Shown one piece after another: positions 11,301 through 22,736 of a stretch of 64,000 nucleotides of DNA (position 1 is the first letter of the stretch; the number at the start of each line of letters is the position of its first letter). Source of the stretch: Bryum argenteum (lineage: Eukaryota; Streptophyta; Bryopsida; Bryales; Bryaceae); NCBI GenBank assembly GCA_037043015.1, contig CM073326.1:9184345-9248344 (forward strand), written 5' to 3'. Made by a program: the position numbers and the translations under genes. A model generated the notes under the pieces. It searched no databases and had not been told where the DNA came from. It saw only the letters and a list, made by a program, of their open reading frames with translations.

Positions 11301-13115
11301 TAAAAGATAAAAGATAAAAGATAAAAGATAAAAGATAAAAGATAAAAGATAAAAGATAAAAGATAAAAGATAAAAGATAAAAGATAAAAGATAAAAGATA
11401 AAAGATAAAAGATAAAAGATAAAAGATAAAAGATAAAAGATAAAAGATTAAAGATAAAAGATTAAAGATAAAAGATTAACTCTACTATTAAAGATTAAAG
11501 ACACTAGTTTTAAACTCATTTTAAGTATGTAAGATTATATCTTTAGAACTAAAATTGTATAATGTTCAAGTAAATAGAATTCAAAAAATGGGGTCAAGCT
11601 CTTTTTACCTCATTGAATTCTCGGAAACTCCATTTGGCTGAATTTGACCATTCTCTTCGTCCAATAGATTCAAAATCATGGTAAAATGCTTCGGCATTTG
11701 TGAGAATGAAGTAGAACAACATTGATAGTATATAGAAAGGTGACATTATTAAGAGTAATACTCCCAATCCTTTGAATCTTTTGCGCATTTGTGTTGGGTC
11801 GCTGATAAAATCTTTTTGTTGCAAAAAGATGCTATACATATACAATAAATACATTTTAGTTAGTACTTATAATGTGTTGATAAAATATCAACTAAATCAA
11901 TTTCTTTTTACAAATACTACAAAGACCAAAAATGATAATAGATAAGTCACTCGCAAAAAGATTTAAGAAGTACTTACTTGTCGTACTTTGGTTCGAAGAT
12001 GCATAAAACCAAACTCCATTCAATCAACTTCGTCATGATTATCTGTTTTTTCTTGCCATAAGTAAACAAAAGAGAGACACCTTGCATCCATGAAGGCAAG
12101 TCGATGCGCAAAACGCCCTTATTCAACATACCAATAAGGTAGTTTTCTTTTCGCATGATGCAACTAACAATATCATGTGTTGAAAGCGGTCGTGCTCTAC
12201 AAAGTTGCTCATGTTCTTGGTATTGTACGATTTTGTCAACAAGAGTTGGCCATGCCAAATTTTGCAATTCTTTTAAAGGAATTGCAAGCCTGTAAAAAAA
12301 TTCAAACAAAAGTATTGTCAAATGACTTTGAAAAAGTTGGCTTGTAATTGACACAATAAACTATGCCCTCAATCAAAATAAGGAAGAAAAACCCAAAACT
12401 TATCTAATTGCAATGCTTGATTAAGTAAACAAAAACAAGAGGTTTCTCGATAATTAGCATGTTCTAAGGATAAGATTTATCTTACTTGTGATGTATAAAG
12501 TCTTGAATCTCTTGAACGTGAGCCCTTTCATGTATCAGTTGCCCAAATTGCAACAACCAATATAGCGAGAGTATAATAGTATAGATGACAAACACAAGTT
12601 TGCTAAAAGTGAATGGTGCAAGCGGATGCGTATAGAAGAGCTCTTGAAAAATGTGGCATTCATCACCATCAAGAGCATCTACACCGCACTTAATTGTAAA
12701 CACCCGCGACCAATTCACAAACAACAAAAGAAATCCAGTGAAGAGTATAGTAAATCCCCATATAGAAAGGTGACACAACCTCTCTATAGGCATATACCAT
12801 AAGTACGAGCCTTTTCTACAATAATATCGATAAATTTGTTGAAGAAAATCATCAAGGTTAGGTATTCTTGCCCACTTTAAAGTTTCACCTTGGATAAAGT
12901 TAATATCATCATTATTATCACCAAGTTGATGATATTCAGGTAGCTCCAATTCAACCTGGGCCATAACACCAAATGCAGTAATTAATGTTTTTATTAAAAT
13001 CTTTTAAAAAAAGCAAATAACCTTGAGAGGTATTTTTTTATTTAATAAATGTAATTTGATTTTAATGTAAAGTTACCTGTTCCTGCGGAGATGCTTGTTG
13101 TTTAAAAAACTCCAT
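8367..13115 (-). CDS. ATG9: Autophagy-related protein 9 (ATG9), lipid scramblase of autophagosome formation
   Basis: Ten coding exons on the minus strand: 13115-13077, 12955-12486, 12289-11978, 11831-11609, 10793-10614, 10436-10230, 10050-9973, 9829-9759, 9221-9111 and 8982-8367, about 768 residues. ATG9 is the only multispanning membrane protein of the core autophagy machinery; it sits on Golgi-derived vesicles and moves lipid between leaflets of the growing phagophore. Conserved stretches in order: NLDDFLQQIYRYY, IMRKENYLIGMLNKG, KWSFREFNEV, FDPEGILQQV followed by THYMPKHWRG, and the plant tail HVEGIGHVC to SSQGKMEKSF. Several hydrophobic segments match the family topology. The protein is somewhat shorter than Arabidopsis ATG9 because the disordered C-terminal tail is shorter. 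The tiny first exon (13 codons) was placed by frame and its donor. Intron 4 is mostly microsatellite. Confidence 0.93.
10858..11475. repeat. Purine-strand microsatellite in ATG9 intron 4
   Basis: About 620 bases of almost pure A/G on the plus strand. The left part is built of GAAAAAA and GAAAAA units (10858-11230, with blocks of GCAAAAA), and the right part is a long run of the heptamer ATAAAAG (about 11110-11160 and 11228-11470) with a few ATTAAAG variants at the end. It fills about three quarters of the 815-base intron between ATG9 exons 4 and 5. On the ATG9 transcript it reads as a pyrimidine-rich tract. The Lys-rich and Phe-rich open frames here are repeat artefacts. Confidence 0.95.
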
Positions 13116-14060
13116 GTTGTACTTTCTATGCGGACATGGGGATGGTCAAGTTTTAATTTGTCCCAATAAAGACCTGGAAAGTTGTAATGTTAAAAGGGTG
13201 TTATTGATAAAAAGAAGTCTTGCACATGTAATAAAGGATGCATTCTGTAAGAAAACTAGAAAATTAAATACTTGTTAAGTTGAATGAAGTAATTAAATTT
13301 AAAAGTTCCTATTACATATATAATTAAATTAGTATGTAAAAGTTTGATTATAAATAAAAGTTGATAAATCAATCATGATACTTGTGAATACGTAAAAGAA
13401 AGTAAAAGCAAGAAAATCATCTAGAGATCTACACAAGGTCAATTTAAAGTATGAAATAGATTGTATAAAAGATTAAAAAAGAGTATAATCAATGTAGAAG
13501 ATCAAGTGCTTCTTGTTACAAATTTTGGGAATGAATGTAAAGAGGCTCTACAAGCAATAGAGAAGGCACCGAAAGTACATAAAATGTGTTTGAAGGTGTA
13601 AAAAGGTGGAGATATTTTTGGACATGTGTTTTACGGTTCAATAAAAAGCACACACGTATACTAAAACATCATTAGATACTGTGAAGGTCTTAAAATTTCC
13701 ATGATTTGGTGCAAGCAACTCAAAAGCTCCAAAAGCAACAATTTTTTGGAAACGTACATCAAGCCTTATGAAGTTGTTTGAGAATATCAATGTAAACAAT
13801 CTTACTATACGTAAAAATCTTTAAAAATCCAAATTTTTGGGTTGCATCGTTAAGCGATGAAACCAAAAGTTGAAAAGAAAACAAAAAATCAAAATCTAAG
13901 AAAAAATAACATACAAAACATAATAGCCATGGGAACTTACAAGGTTTGAGGCCATGGATGTCACTATAAGATGACCCTTGATTGAAAAGCAAAAAATCTT
14001 GAAGCACGTAAAAGCATCCAACACAAAGAGGCTACCAAGGCAACCATGTGCAACTATGAC
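13116..14060 (-). promoter_or_regulatory. Probable ATG9 5' leader with a leader intron and upstream ORFs
   Basis: On the minus strand a good acceptor (TTTCCAG then GTCTTTATT, near 13175) precedes the ATG9 start, and a good donor (AACCTT then GTAAGT, near 13938) lies about 760 bases upstream. This suggests a non-coding first exon of about 115 bases. Joined that way, the leader holds at least two upstream reading frames: one of 27 codons starting near 14030, and one of 11 codons that spans the leader junction. These are predictions from sequence only. Confidence 0.45.
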
Positions 14061-14079
14061 GACAACCCTTAAAACGCTC

Positions 14080-14089
14080 TTTATATAGG
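14080..14089 (-). promoter_or_regulatory. TATA box for ATG9
   Basis: Minus strand CCTATATAAAG is a near-perfect plant TATA box. Transcription starting about 30 bases downstream would begin near 14050, just upstream of the predicted non-coding first exon of ATG9. Confidence 0.5.
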
Positions 14090-14959
14090 CCTAACCTAGA
14101 GCATTGAGGAGTTAAAATTTGCAACTTAAATGAATTCTACTGTAGTCTCGAAAGTATCAAAGTGATATTTCCAAGAGTTAATTTCTTATTGTAGCTCTTG
14201 GTCACTTTATACACAACAAAAAGAACAAAATAATGCAAAGGTCCTCGCAAAGTAACCTTATGCCATTGGCTAGTTAGACACCTCCTTTCGAATAATTAAT
14301 TTCTTTTTGTGATTTTCAATTCAACATTCAATTTTCGTGCCAATTCCGGCTCTTTTGAGTAACATTGTCATTTTTCTAAGAATAAAAAATTATGGATTTT
14401 TCCAAGATTTTGATTTCGATAGGATTTCCGTCAAAGTGGCTTATGACATTCGGGTATTACAAATGAAGATATAATATTTAACATAATATTGCGCACTATG
14501 GTGACAAATAATAATTAATCAACTCCTAAAGGAGAAGGTCTACAATGCACCTCTAGACAACCAAATTTGAAATCCGTAAAACAGATTTTTTTAAATTCGA
14601 TTTTGAGAAACTAAACGTAGGATCTAGTTTATAACTGTCCAATTAGCATACTCACCAGACCTTATCAAATTTCATCATACGTAATTCAAGATACATTGAG
14701 TCAAAGTTTCAGTTTTTATAGAAACAATCTTTTTTTTTAAGAAGTAAATTTACCATAATGTGGTTGATTTCGACCATAGGGGTCAAAAACTAATAAAAAC
14801 TCTATGACCTTTAGTAGACTTCAAGAGACTTCTCAAGTAACGAAACCACATGAAAATTAAAAATTGAGATTCTAGTCATGGTTACCGGAGTACATAGAAT
14901 ATTCCATATTTGTTCGAAGAATCTTTGACACATTGATATTCCGTACTTCTAAAGTATTT
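14090..14959. other. ATG9 upstream region, no gene seen
   Basis: AT-rich sequence without a recognisable coding region. It is expected to hold distal ATG9 promoter elements. I see no repeat copy that recurs elsewhere in the window. Confidence 0.4.
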
Positions 14960-15117
14960 AGGGATGCTTTACATGGAAATTCAAGGCAAGCATGGGGCCA
15001 AAGTAGGGCAAAAATTCTCTGAATAAGATTGCTCATTAACTGTAGTTCAAAAAATGAACCAATCACGTTGAGAGGATTTTTGCTCTCCATCAGCCCCAAG
15101 TATGACTTGACTCCCCA
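14960..15117 (+). repeat. Foldback MITE, copy 1
   Basis: The segment is an imperfect palindrome. Its left arm (GGCAAAAATTCTCTGAAT) pairs with the reverse complement of the right arm (TTGAGAGGATTTTTGCTCTC), and the outer parts of the arms also pair. A second copy at 41679-41836 matches along its whole length, including the flanking ATGCTTTACATGG-like start. Length, palindromic design and dispersed copies fit a miniature inverted-repeat element. No coding capacity. Confidence 0.7.
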
Positions 15118-15257
15118 TTGAAGACGTCCCTTAGAATCTTCTGATAATGAGTATTTACAAGTATGAAAAACAGTCTATAAATACGAATATAGCTAGAGTA
15201 CGTAGCCAAAGTTTGAAAATATAATAATATTCATGTACTCCGGTAACCTTGATTCTA

Positions 15258-15960
15258 GCTAACAAGGACTGAATCTGCTGATAGCCTGGGGCACACTGCC
15301 CTCCCAGCTGACCCAAGAGGGCAAAACCCTGACCCTACTTTTTGGGGGGGGGGGTAGGGCCTCGGATCCCCATCAAGGGGCTGCTGAGAGCTGGTGGCAA
15401 GGCAGGCCTTACCTCCGCCAGGGGCCTCCCTGCCATTTGAGCCCCGCCGACACACAAATGGGCTTTTTTTTTTTTACTTTTTTATTTTTTAAAAATTTTT
15501 TTCTCTTCTCTTGTGAGATTCCAAATTTCCAAAATTTAATTTTTTTTTTTGGGGCAGCTGCCCCCTTTTCATCATGACCCCTCTTTGGACCGACCTCTTT
15601 GGTGCAGTGGTCACACTGCCTAAAGCAGGGGTGCCAGCCCACCAGCAATGATGGCTGGACTGGCTGGACTGGTGCACCCTGCCCGCATAAAATAATTTGG
15701 GAGTAAATTTGCCCCCTAAATTTTTGTTGTTGATGTCACCAATGTCATCATGGGACACATCTTGGGGTAAATCGGGGTCGCAGATCCCATTTTTGAACTC
15801 AAAATCTGAAAAAAATATTGTAGGGCCTCCAAAAATGCAAAAATCATATTTATACGAATTTTTTCCGGGCAGCGAGCATGGGCGGGCAGCGGAGGCGTAA
15901 GTCCTCCACTGTCCCGCCCTTAGAGACGAGGCCAGGCCATGAGCAGATGTTCACACTGCC
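15258..15960. mobile_element. Candidate non-autonomous DNA transposon with degenerate inverted ends
   Basis: The left end (ATCTGCTGATAGCCTGGGG, from about 15271) resembles the reverse complement of the right end (CCAGGCCATGAGCAGATG, to about 15950). The interior shares short blocks with the element at 41286-41603: a GGGGGCAAA/TTACCCCC-AAATTTTT block and a GATG-GTCACC-ATCATG block. GC-rich ends, homopolymer runs and absence of a long reading frame argue for a non-autonomous element. Exact borders and target duplication are unclear. Confidence 0.45.
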
Positions 15961-16280
15961 ATCACTAGTTGCTTTGAGATAATTGGTTTTAGGGCTTCCT
16001 TGATACTCCTCCACAGAAGCCACCACATTCCGAACACCAGCCTGCATTCAATCGAGCGTCGGGGCAGTCGCAAATCGCATTCACAATATACTGTTTCTGC
16101 AATTCAAAATTCTGTAGACAAAACTGGTGCGATTGCGAAATGTGAAGGTTGCCATCATACAGAGCGTTAGGTTTTGCGAGCTAGAATTGAAGGTGAGCAT
16201 TAGAAGAATTCCGTTCACCCTTCAAACTTCTCTCCCGAGAGTGACGGTGGGCACTATCTGTAATTTCGAATTGCCGCTGT

Positions 16281-17010
16281 GTTGTTGGATCCTCCAAAAA
16301 TTGCAAGGATTGCCCAAATTAGGGTTTTCCACGGAGCATTCTCATTCAGATGTGTTGGACTTCACAAGTGTGATTCTTGTTGCATAAGCAGATACTGCAT
16401 TATTCTGAATCTACTCTGGGAGGCTGGATTCTGCATATCAGGGTTTAGCGCGTTGTTTGGAAATTGCAGAGATTGCTCAAATGAGGGTTTTTCACTGAGC
16501 ATTTTTGTGTGAAAGTCTGATTCAAATTTGTTAGAGTTTCCTCTGCGCGAGTTCAAGTTCGACTTTACAAGTGTGATGTAATTCTCAGAAGCAGTTTGTA
16601 CATTATTCTGAATTTGCTCTGGGAGGCTTGCTTCTGCATTTTAGGGTTTTGTGTGTTGTTCGGAAAATGCAGAGATTTCTCAATTGAGCGTTTCTTACAG
16701 AGCATTTCTGTGTGAGAATCTGGTCTACTCTGATCGACTTTAAGCTTGTGATGTAATATTCAGAAGCAGATTCTACGTCATTTTGAATTTGATCTGTGAG
16801 GCCTATTCTTCTTTTAGGGTTTTGTGTTGTTTGTTGAATGCTTCATGGCGTCCTGAGATTGCTTAACTCAGAGTTACTTACTGAGCATATTTGTGTCAGA
16901 ATCTGATACAGTTGTGTTGGTTCTCTGTTCGAGTTCCAATTCTCCTTTACGGCTAGAGTGCTGTATTAGGGACCTCTTCCAGCCTGACCTTTGCTAGGAT
17001 GAGGTCCTTC
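16281..17010 (+). repeat. Degenerate tandem repeat, about 170-200 bp unit, upstream of uL18
   Basis: Four successive units begin near 16281, 16452, 16655 and 16825. Each contains, in order, a GTTGTTTGG-like start, ATTGCAGAGATTGCTCAA, a GAGCATTT(C/T)TGTGT block, a GTGATGTAAT block, ATTCAGAAGCAGATTCTAC and a TTTAGGGTTTTGTGT end. A partial fifth unit may sit at 17205-17260, next to the probable leader-intron acceptor. Identity between units looks about 65-80 percent by eye. The open frames 16127-16387 and 16279-16512 lie inside it and are not convincing genes. Confidence 0.8.
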
Positions 17011-17281
17011 GTTAGACTGATTTGGTTTCAATGTGTAAAAGTTACCCTCTATTTTGAGTTGTATAGCCTTGGAACTGCAAGAAAATGTGTACCCGAAGTG
17101 TTATATGTACGTCCCATCTTTCAGTTCAAAACTGCACTTGTGAGAGACTCCACCCGCCCAGGCTCCAGATCGCCATAGTGGTGTGCACTTGAGCCCCTTT
17201 TGGGGTTTCGTGTGTTGTTTGAATGCTGCTAGGGTCTCATGCTATTTTGTTGTTTGTTAGGGTTGGTGAGGGGCGAGAGCC

Positions 17282-17626
17282 ATGGCGACGAAGATGGGTG
17301 GCACAGTGACGAGGATGACCAAGTACTTGAAACCGTACGAGCTGAAGTTGCATTTCTCCAACAAGTACGTGCGTTCCATGGTGGTGCACAAGCCCACCAG
17401 CCACACAGTAGTAGCGGCAACCTCGCAGGAGAAGGAACTTCGGGAGGAGCTCCCCGTGACAGGAGACGTTGCTGCAGCAGCACACATTGCCGGCGTCTTG
17501 GCAGCCAGGATGAAGATCAAGGACATCCCTGCCGTCACTTATGAACTCAAAAAGGGGGAGAAGTACCATGGCAAAATCAAGGCGTTCGTAGACAGCCTGC
17601 GAGAGAATGGCATCCAACTGATCTAA
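17282..17626 (+). CDS. Ribosomal protein uL18 family (L18p/L5e), probably organellar
   Basis: A single coding exon of 114 codons. The protein matches the small plant uL18-family proteins thought to serve the mitochondrial (or plastid) large subunit, where uL18 binds 5S rRNA in the central protuberance. Visible family features: YLKPYELKLHFSNKYVRSMV at residues about 14-33, TSQEKELRE at about 48, DVAAAAHIAGVLAARM at about 62-77, and the C-terminal KYHGKIKAFVDSLRENGIQL. No obvious long presequence is present, as in related short plant forms. Start chosen: GAGAGCCATGGCG, the first ATG after an apparent 3' splice site (TTTGTTAG at about 17261), so a leader intron is likely. The region upstream is the tandem repeat. 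Confidence 0.82.
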   Translation: MATKMGGTVTRMTKYLKPYELKLHFSNKYVRSMVVHKPTSHTVVAATSQEKELREELPVTGDVAAAAHIAGVLAARMKIKDIPAVTYELKKGEKYHGKIKAFVDSLRENGIQLI

Positions 17627-19898
17627 CTCTCTCATTTCCTTTGATGAGATTCTGCTCTATCAATCGAAGCAAGGGTCTTATATTGCAGACATTCGAGGTT
17701 CATAGCGAAGACAGAGGTTCATGTTCACCAAGCAGAGGTCTATTTCTTAGATTTGACCAGAGGTTGCAGAAATCTCGAGGCTGAGAGCAGAATTGATGAA
17801 TACGAGCGTGAAGACTGGCACCTTTTTTGTTAGAATTGCTAAGCACATCTGTAGTGAGAAGTCTCAAGAGATACACATGATATTGTGCGTGGATTCATGC
17901 AATTAGTGAGATCATATGCTGAATTTTGTATCAGTGCTTTGTCTTGTTTTGTGGATGTATGAATATTGCTTTGGTAAGACAAGGGAGATGCATACTTTTG
18001 AATATTCGTGATGAGTGATTGAGAGATAGTCGGATGGTTGATCAGCCAAGGCTCTCCAACGTGATGGATTTTCGGATGTCGAGATATTTTCGTGTGGTGT
18101 GTGCCTCGGTGAAGGGAGATTGAATAGGGTTGAGCATGGAAAGGTTGTTTTCTGCCTACGAAGTTACATACTGTTACTGTTCTAATCCAATCTTATTCTT
18201 AGAAGCATCTGTGTCTCTGACATTCATTTGCTCCTTTTGAAAAGCCAGTTGATCGTGGTCGATGTACTCTGTGAACTCAAAAACTGCACCTGGAGACTTT
18301 TTGACAATCACTTGAATCGGCAATGTGTGGTATCTTTGAAGTTTAGTGGTTGAACGAACATTCTTTTCAAGTCGACCTCAGATGGGGTTGAGTTCTTCAA
18401 TTTGGCGATTTTAGGTGCCAAATATCAATGTCTTACAAGATCCAAGTGTCACAAAACATGTTTCAAAGAACTCAGTAACAAGAGATGAGGACGCCCTACT
18501 GGGCTTTTTGGTCTCCGGGATGAGCATGTGTCTAGACCATGAGAGCCAAACACAAAAAAATTAAGTTCTATACAAGAGAGGTATCAGAATACCACGCTCG
18601 TTTTCCTAGTTCATAAATAGTGAAGGACAAGCCGTGCTATGCACTTCATAAGGGCATGTGCAATCAATACAACTATCAGTATGTCAATAGCAATCTCAAC
18701 CACAGCAACGGTGGCGACTAGAGCAGCAATTTCAACCGCAACAATCACACCAATAGTCGTGGCCACGGCACCAAACAGAGTATGGATGCGTCCGGCACAG
18801 TTTGCAAGGGGAATCAGAACGGGTGCTTCAGTTCTGAGGAGTATGAGCGCGGGGGCTTGAGTTCTTAGGGGTAACAAAACGGGAACTTCAGCTCCCATTC
18901 GAAATCACTCCGGCAAGGCACTGCAAATCTGGTCCTACTCAGAGCTCAACCACTTGGATGGAGAACCACCTTCACAACTCCAAGACAACCACTTCGAAGC
19001 ATCAACTTGAAATTTGAAACGACAACTTCTAAAACAATGCACTAACTGTTAGATAAGGAGAGACACTGTATCGTTAAGCAAGCACAAAAGGAGTGCATTA
19101 AATAATGAAGAGTCTTATAAGAATAAAGCCATAACTTCTAAAAGCCCAATCAAACATTTTATGGTAGATTTCAAATTGTGGGGTCATAAATAGACTCTTA
19201 AAAAAATTCCAATTTTTTTCCTAGAATTTTGGAAATCACATCCAATTTATCCATAGACTAGAAGCTTCATCATTTAACATAGCAATTTTGCTTCTTGAGT
19301 GCTTAAAGGATTTTTAAATTCTTTACAAATATGCAAAACCTTTTAAGTAGATAGAGATTACCAAAAGTCAAAAACAAAGTAAATTAAAAAATTCAAGTCA
19401 AGACCACAAGAGGTTTTTTTTTTACCGAATTATCCATTATGAAAGGAAATGATGATATTCAAATGTCATATAGAAGGACTTAGTAAAGGACACTTTAAAA
19501 ATAAGAGGCCTTCAACAATAGTGTCTTAAGTGGATTATTTGAAAACCATGTGATACACTTTACTACGTTGTATGAGTTTGGAATTTCTACCACACAATTT
19601 ACATTTCATTTGAGACCCAAACAAAATGATTTCATCCCAAAAAAAATTTAATTTCCCATCATAGCATCAAATCACCTCATTTTCACTATTTATGGTGTTC
19701 CTATCACAAATAGTGAAATTCCACGTCAGCAATTCCCAACCATTCTCAAGCGGCCACATTCTAAGGCAACTACAGTACCTTTTCCTTTTCCCTCCTCCGT
19801 AACTTTTACTTTGTCGGTTCAGCACTCACTTTTTCAGAGGAAAGGAGGTTGCCTGTTGCTGGTGAGTGTGGCAGCGCTATCCTTGAGAGCAGGCAGCG
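17627..19898. other. Intergenic region between uL18 and Z-ISO
   Basis: The first several hundred bases probably include the uL18 3' untranslated region. The remainder is AT-rich. Between about 18640 and 19010 there is a low-complexity Asn/Gln/Gly-like coding remnant (plus strand, interrupted), perhaps an old element fragment, which I cannot place in a family. The last 100 bases, pyrimidine-rich with CTTTTCCTTTTCCCTCCTCC, look like the start of the Z-ISO leader. No other gene is seen. Confidence 0.45.
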
Positions 19899-22736
19899 AT
19901 GGCGGTCTGCACGGGCGCTGCAGTTCGGGGTGTGCTCGCACCCCGCTCTTCAATCACGCAAGCATCAAACCTCGCTTCTCATCACTGCAGCAATTCTGCG
20001 GTAAATTCTTCACGCCCATTCTCCCGAGCTACAGTGAATTCCCCCATCCTCAAATTACGCCCTGGAGATTTTGGTTTGCGAATCAATGTTATGGAAAGAA
20101 TTTGAGAACGCCGCGGATTCTACGTCAGGTTTCCTTAGCGCATAGGTTTTGATCTTCACTTCATCTTTTGGAACTCGGTGTCATGCTCTAGAGCTTCATA
20201 ATTTTGGTTAAATTAGTGAGTGAGACCTTAGGTGTTTTGTGGACTAGGCTTGCATTCATCAAATCGTTGTCTGGATTAGTGCGGGAAATTCTGCTTTGAG
20301 TGTTTCACGCTAATTCGCCCATTCTCCCGAGCCGTAGTGAATTGGCGCCTGGTTTTTTTTGCAAGGAGAGCGGGGTTTTGGTTGCGAGAATCAATGCTAT
20401 GGAAAGAATCAAAGAACGCATTGGATTTACGTTAGAAGACCTTAGGGCTTAGGTTTAAATTTCGCTTCATCTTGTGGAAGTCGATGTAATGCTCTAGAGC
20501 TACAGAATTCTGGTTAATCAAGTGGACGAGAGTCCTTAAGAACGCAAGTATCAAAGCTTCGTCTGCATTAGTTCGGGAAATTTTGCGGTGAGTACTTACT
20601 ATTTCGCGAATTGGCCCGTTTGGTCAAGCTTTAGTGAATTGGAAGCTGGTCAGGTCGTCAGGGTTTTGGTTTGCATATCAGTGCTATGAAAAGAATTAGA
20701 GGACGCCTTGGATTTCTCTGAGGGCTTAGGTCTGAATTTCGCTTCAGCCTGTGGAGATGCTCCAGAGCCGAACGACTACATAGTTCTGATTACCGAGCTA
20801 TAGTGGATGGGGTTTTAGTCTTGGCGCGAGACAAGGCTGTCAGGGTTTCGCTATTGGAATCAATTTTATGGAAGGAATCCTCGAATCCTCGAATCCTCGA
20901 ATCCTATAGCAAAATTCCTTGCGGGATTAGGTCTGAACATTGCTTCGATCTAATGCTCGATGAGACTTGAAGGAACCTGGAGGGTTTCGGGTTTTAGACA
21001 TTGATTAAGCAATGAATCAGATTGCACCTCGCGAGACAATTAGGTCTGCAATGGCTTGACCTTGGAACCAGAATTTAGGCATCTGAGAATGCATTCGAAG
21101 TACTTTCTTTTCGTAGAGACAGTCCTTCTCGATGTAAATTCTCCCCTGGCATTGTCTGAGTCATATATCGTTACTGCGCATATGATCAATCAAATTGTCA
21201 TTCCTGAAGGTGTGATAGTGCACGAGTTGTGCAGGTTACGAAGGCCTTTTTGTTGAAATCGAGTTTCAATCTAAGAAAGCACAGTCAACAGCAGCTCAGC
21301 AGTGCAAGAAGATGGAGAGCGGAGGCTCAGCCGGAAGTGAACACTCCGAGTGCGGCTCAACCCTCGGTACCGAAGATACCGACGTTTGTAAGCTCCGTTG
21401 CAGGAGGACCACCACCAGAACCAGAGGATGGGAATGGACAGCCGGTCCTCGTGGGTGAAGACGCAGCAGTTTTCGAAGTTGAAGCGCAGAAGACGTCGTC
21501 ATGGATCTACTTCACGCTAGTACTTGGAGTTGTCATGGCCATTCTGTATTACATTTGGCTTGATCCCAATACTGGTTATGGCGGTGCTTTCATTGATGCC
21601 CTCTATTCTCTCTCCAGTAACCATGAGGTTCGTGCTCTCTCCCTCCATCTCTGTTGACTGCTCATTCTTTTGTAGCCGTTCAATGATCATGACCACGCAC
21701 TCTCAAAGGAGTGCTCAGAATGGAAACATCATCTCTTTGATCACAAGATCTGATGAGCTTTTCGTTGTGTGCAGGTTGTGATGGTGGCTATTCTAGTGAT
21801 CTTTGCTCTAGTCCACAGCGGAGGGGCTGGTCTGCGTGCACAAGGCGAGAAGCTCATTGGTGAACGAGCATACCGAGTGTTGTTTGCAGGGATATCATTA
21901 CCTTTGGCAGTTTCTGCTGTGGTATGTCCCATCTTCCTGTTCTCAGAGCTAATCTTTTACATGGTTAATGAGTCCGCAGTTACTCATTCTTTAGTTACTC
22001 ATTTTGTGTAGGTCTACTTCATCAACCACCGATACGACGGGGTGCAGCTGTGGCAAGTTCGAACTATCCCTGGTGTCCACGAGTTTGTCTGGATACTCTC
22101 CTTCATTTCCTTCTTTTTCCTGTACCCGTCGACCTTCAATCTTTTGGAAGTTGCAGCAGTCGATAAACCCAAAGTCCACATGTGGGAGACTGGGATCATG
22201 CGTATCACTAGACACCCTCAAGTAAGTTGCATCATCCATTGCTTCAACTTTGTCATTTGCACGTCTTTGTTCGGATACACTGTCTCATGCTAACCTTGAA
22301 CATGAAGTTTCTCAATTCAAACATATGAAGAGCTATTATTTTCAAACAAGTGTAGGACATAAGTCGCTTCTTTCTGAGCAAGATTTCTTTCAATGTGCAG
22401 ATGGTGGGGCAGTTCCTGTGGTGCCTGGCGCACACACTTTGGATAGGAAACTCCTTCACAGTGACAACATCAATAGGATTATTAGCACATCACATGTTCG
22501 GAGTGTGGCACGGAGACAAGCGATTGGCAGCGAAATACGGCGACGCCTTCGAGAAAGTGAAAGAGCGAACGAGTGTGATTCCGTTCGCAGCTATTCTCGA
22601 CGGCCGGCAAAAGCTGCCTGAAGATTACTACAAGGAGTTTCTTAGGGTGCCTTACTATGTCATAGTGGTATTTACACTTGGTGCGTATTTCTCTCACCCT
22701 TTGATGCAGTGGGGTAGCCATTGGCTCCATTGGTAG
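19899..22736 (+). CDS. Z-ISO: 15-cis-zeta-carotene isomerase, chloroplastic
   Basis: Five exons: 19899-20000, 21235-21627, 21775-21921, 22012-22221 and 22401-22736, all joined in phase 0, giving 395 residues. Z-ISO is a heme-dependent integral membrane enzyme of plastids that converts the 15-cis bond of 9,15,9'-tri-cis-zeta-carotene between phytoene desaturase and zeta-carotene desaturase. The first 100 or so residues are Ser/Arg-rich, as in a transit peptide. The NnrU-like domain follows (about 130-395) with several membrane spans; candidate heme-ligand histidines sit in ALVHSGG, ITRHPQ and LLAHHMFG. Length is close to the Arabidopsis protein. The exon 1 donor (GCG then GTAAAT) is weak, and repeat copies inside intron 1 contain a stronger version. 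The exon 1 assignment is therefore less certain than the other four. Confidence 0.92.
19940..20975 (+). repeat. Degenerate tandem repeat, about 295 bp unit, covering Z-ISO exon 1 end and intron 1
   Basis: Three full units (about 19940-20245, 20246-20540, 20541-20800) and a partial fourth (to about 20975). Each unit carries GCATCAAA, a GGAAATTCTGCG-like block, CCCGAGC-TAGTGAATT, GGTTTTGGTTTGC-ATCAATG, TATGGAAAGAAT, a GGATTTACGT block, TTAGGGCTTAGGT and ATGCTCTAGAGC. Unit 1 includes the 3' half of exon 1 and its donor; the others lie within intron 1. A short triplicate of AATCCTCG follows at about 20879-20905. Confidence 0.82.

Noticed and set aside
16127-16512. Open frames upstream of uL18
   Set aside because: They follow the degenerate tandem repeat and do not persist in all units.
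18611-18898. Overlapping open frames with Ile/Val/Ala-rich membrane-like products
   Set aside because: Low-complexity composition in both strands and no start or family support.
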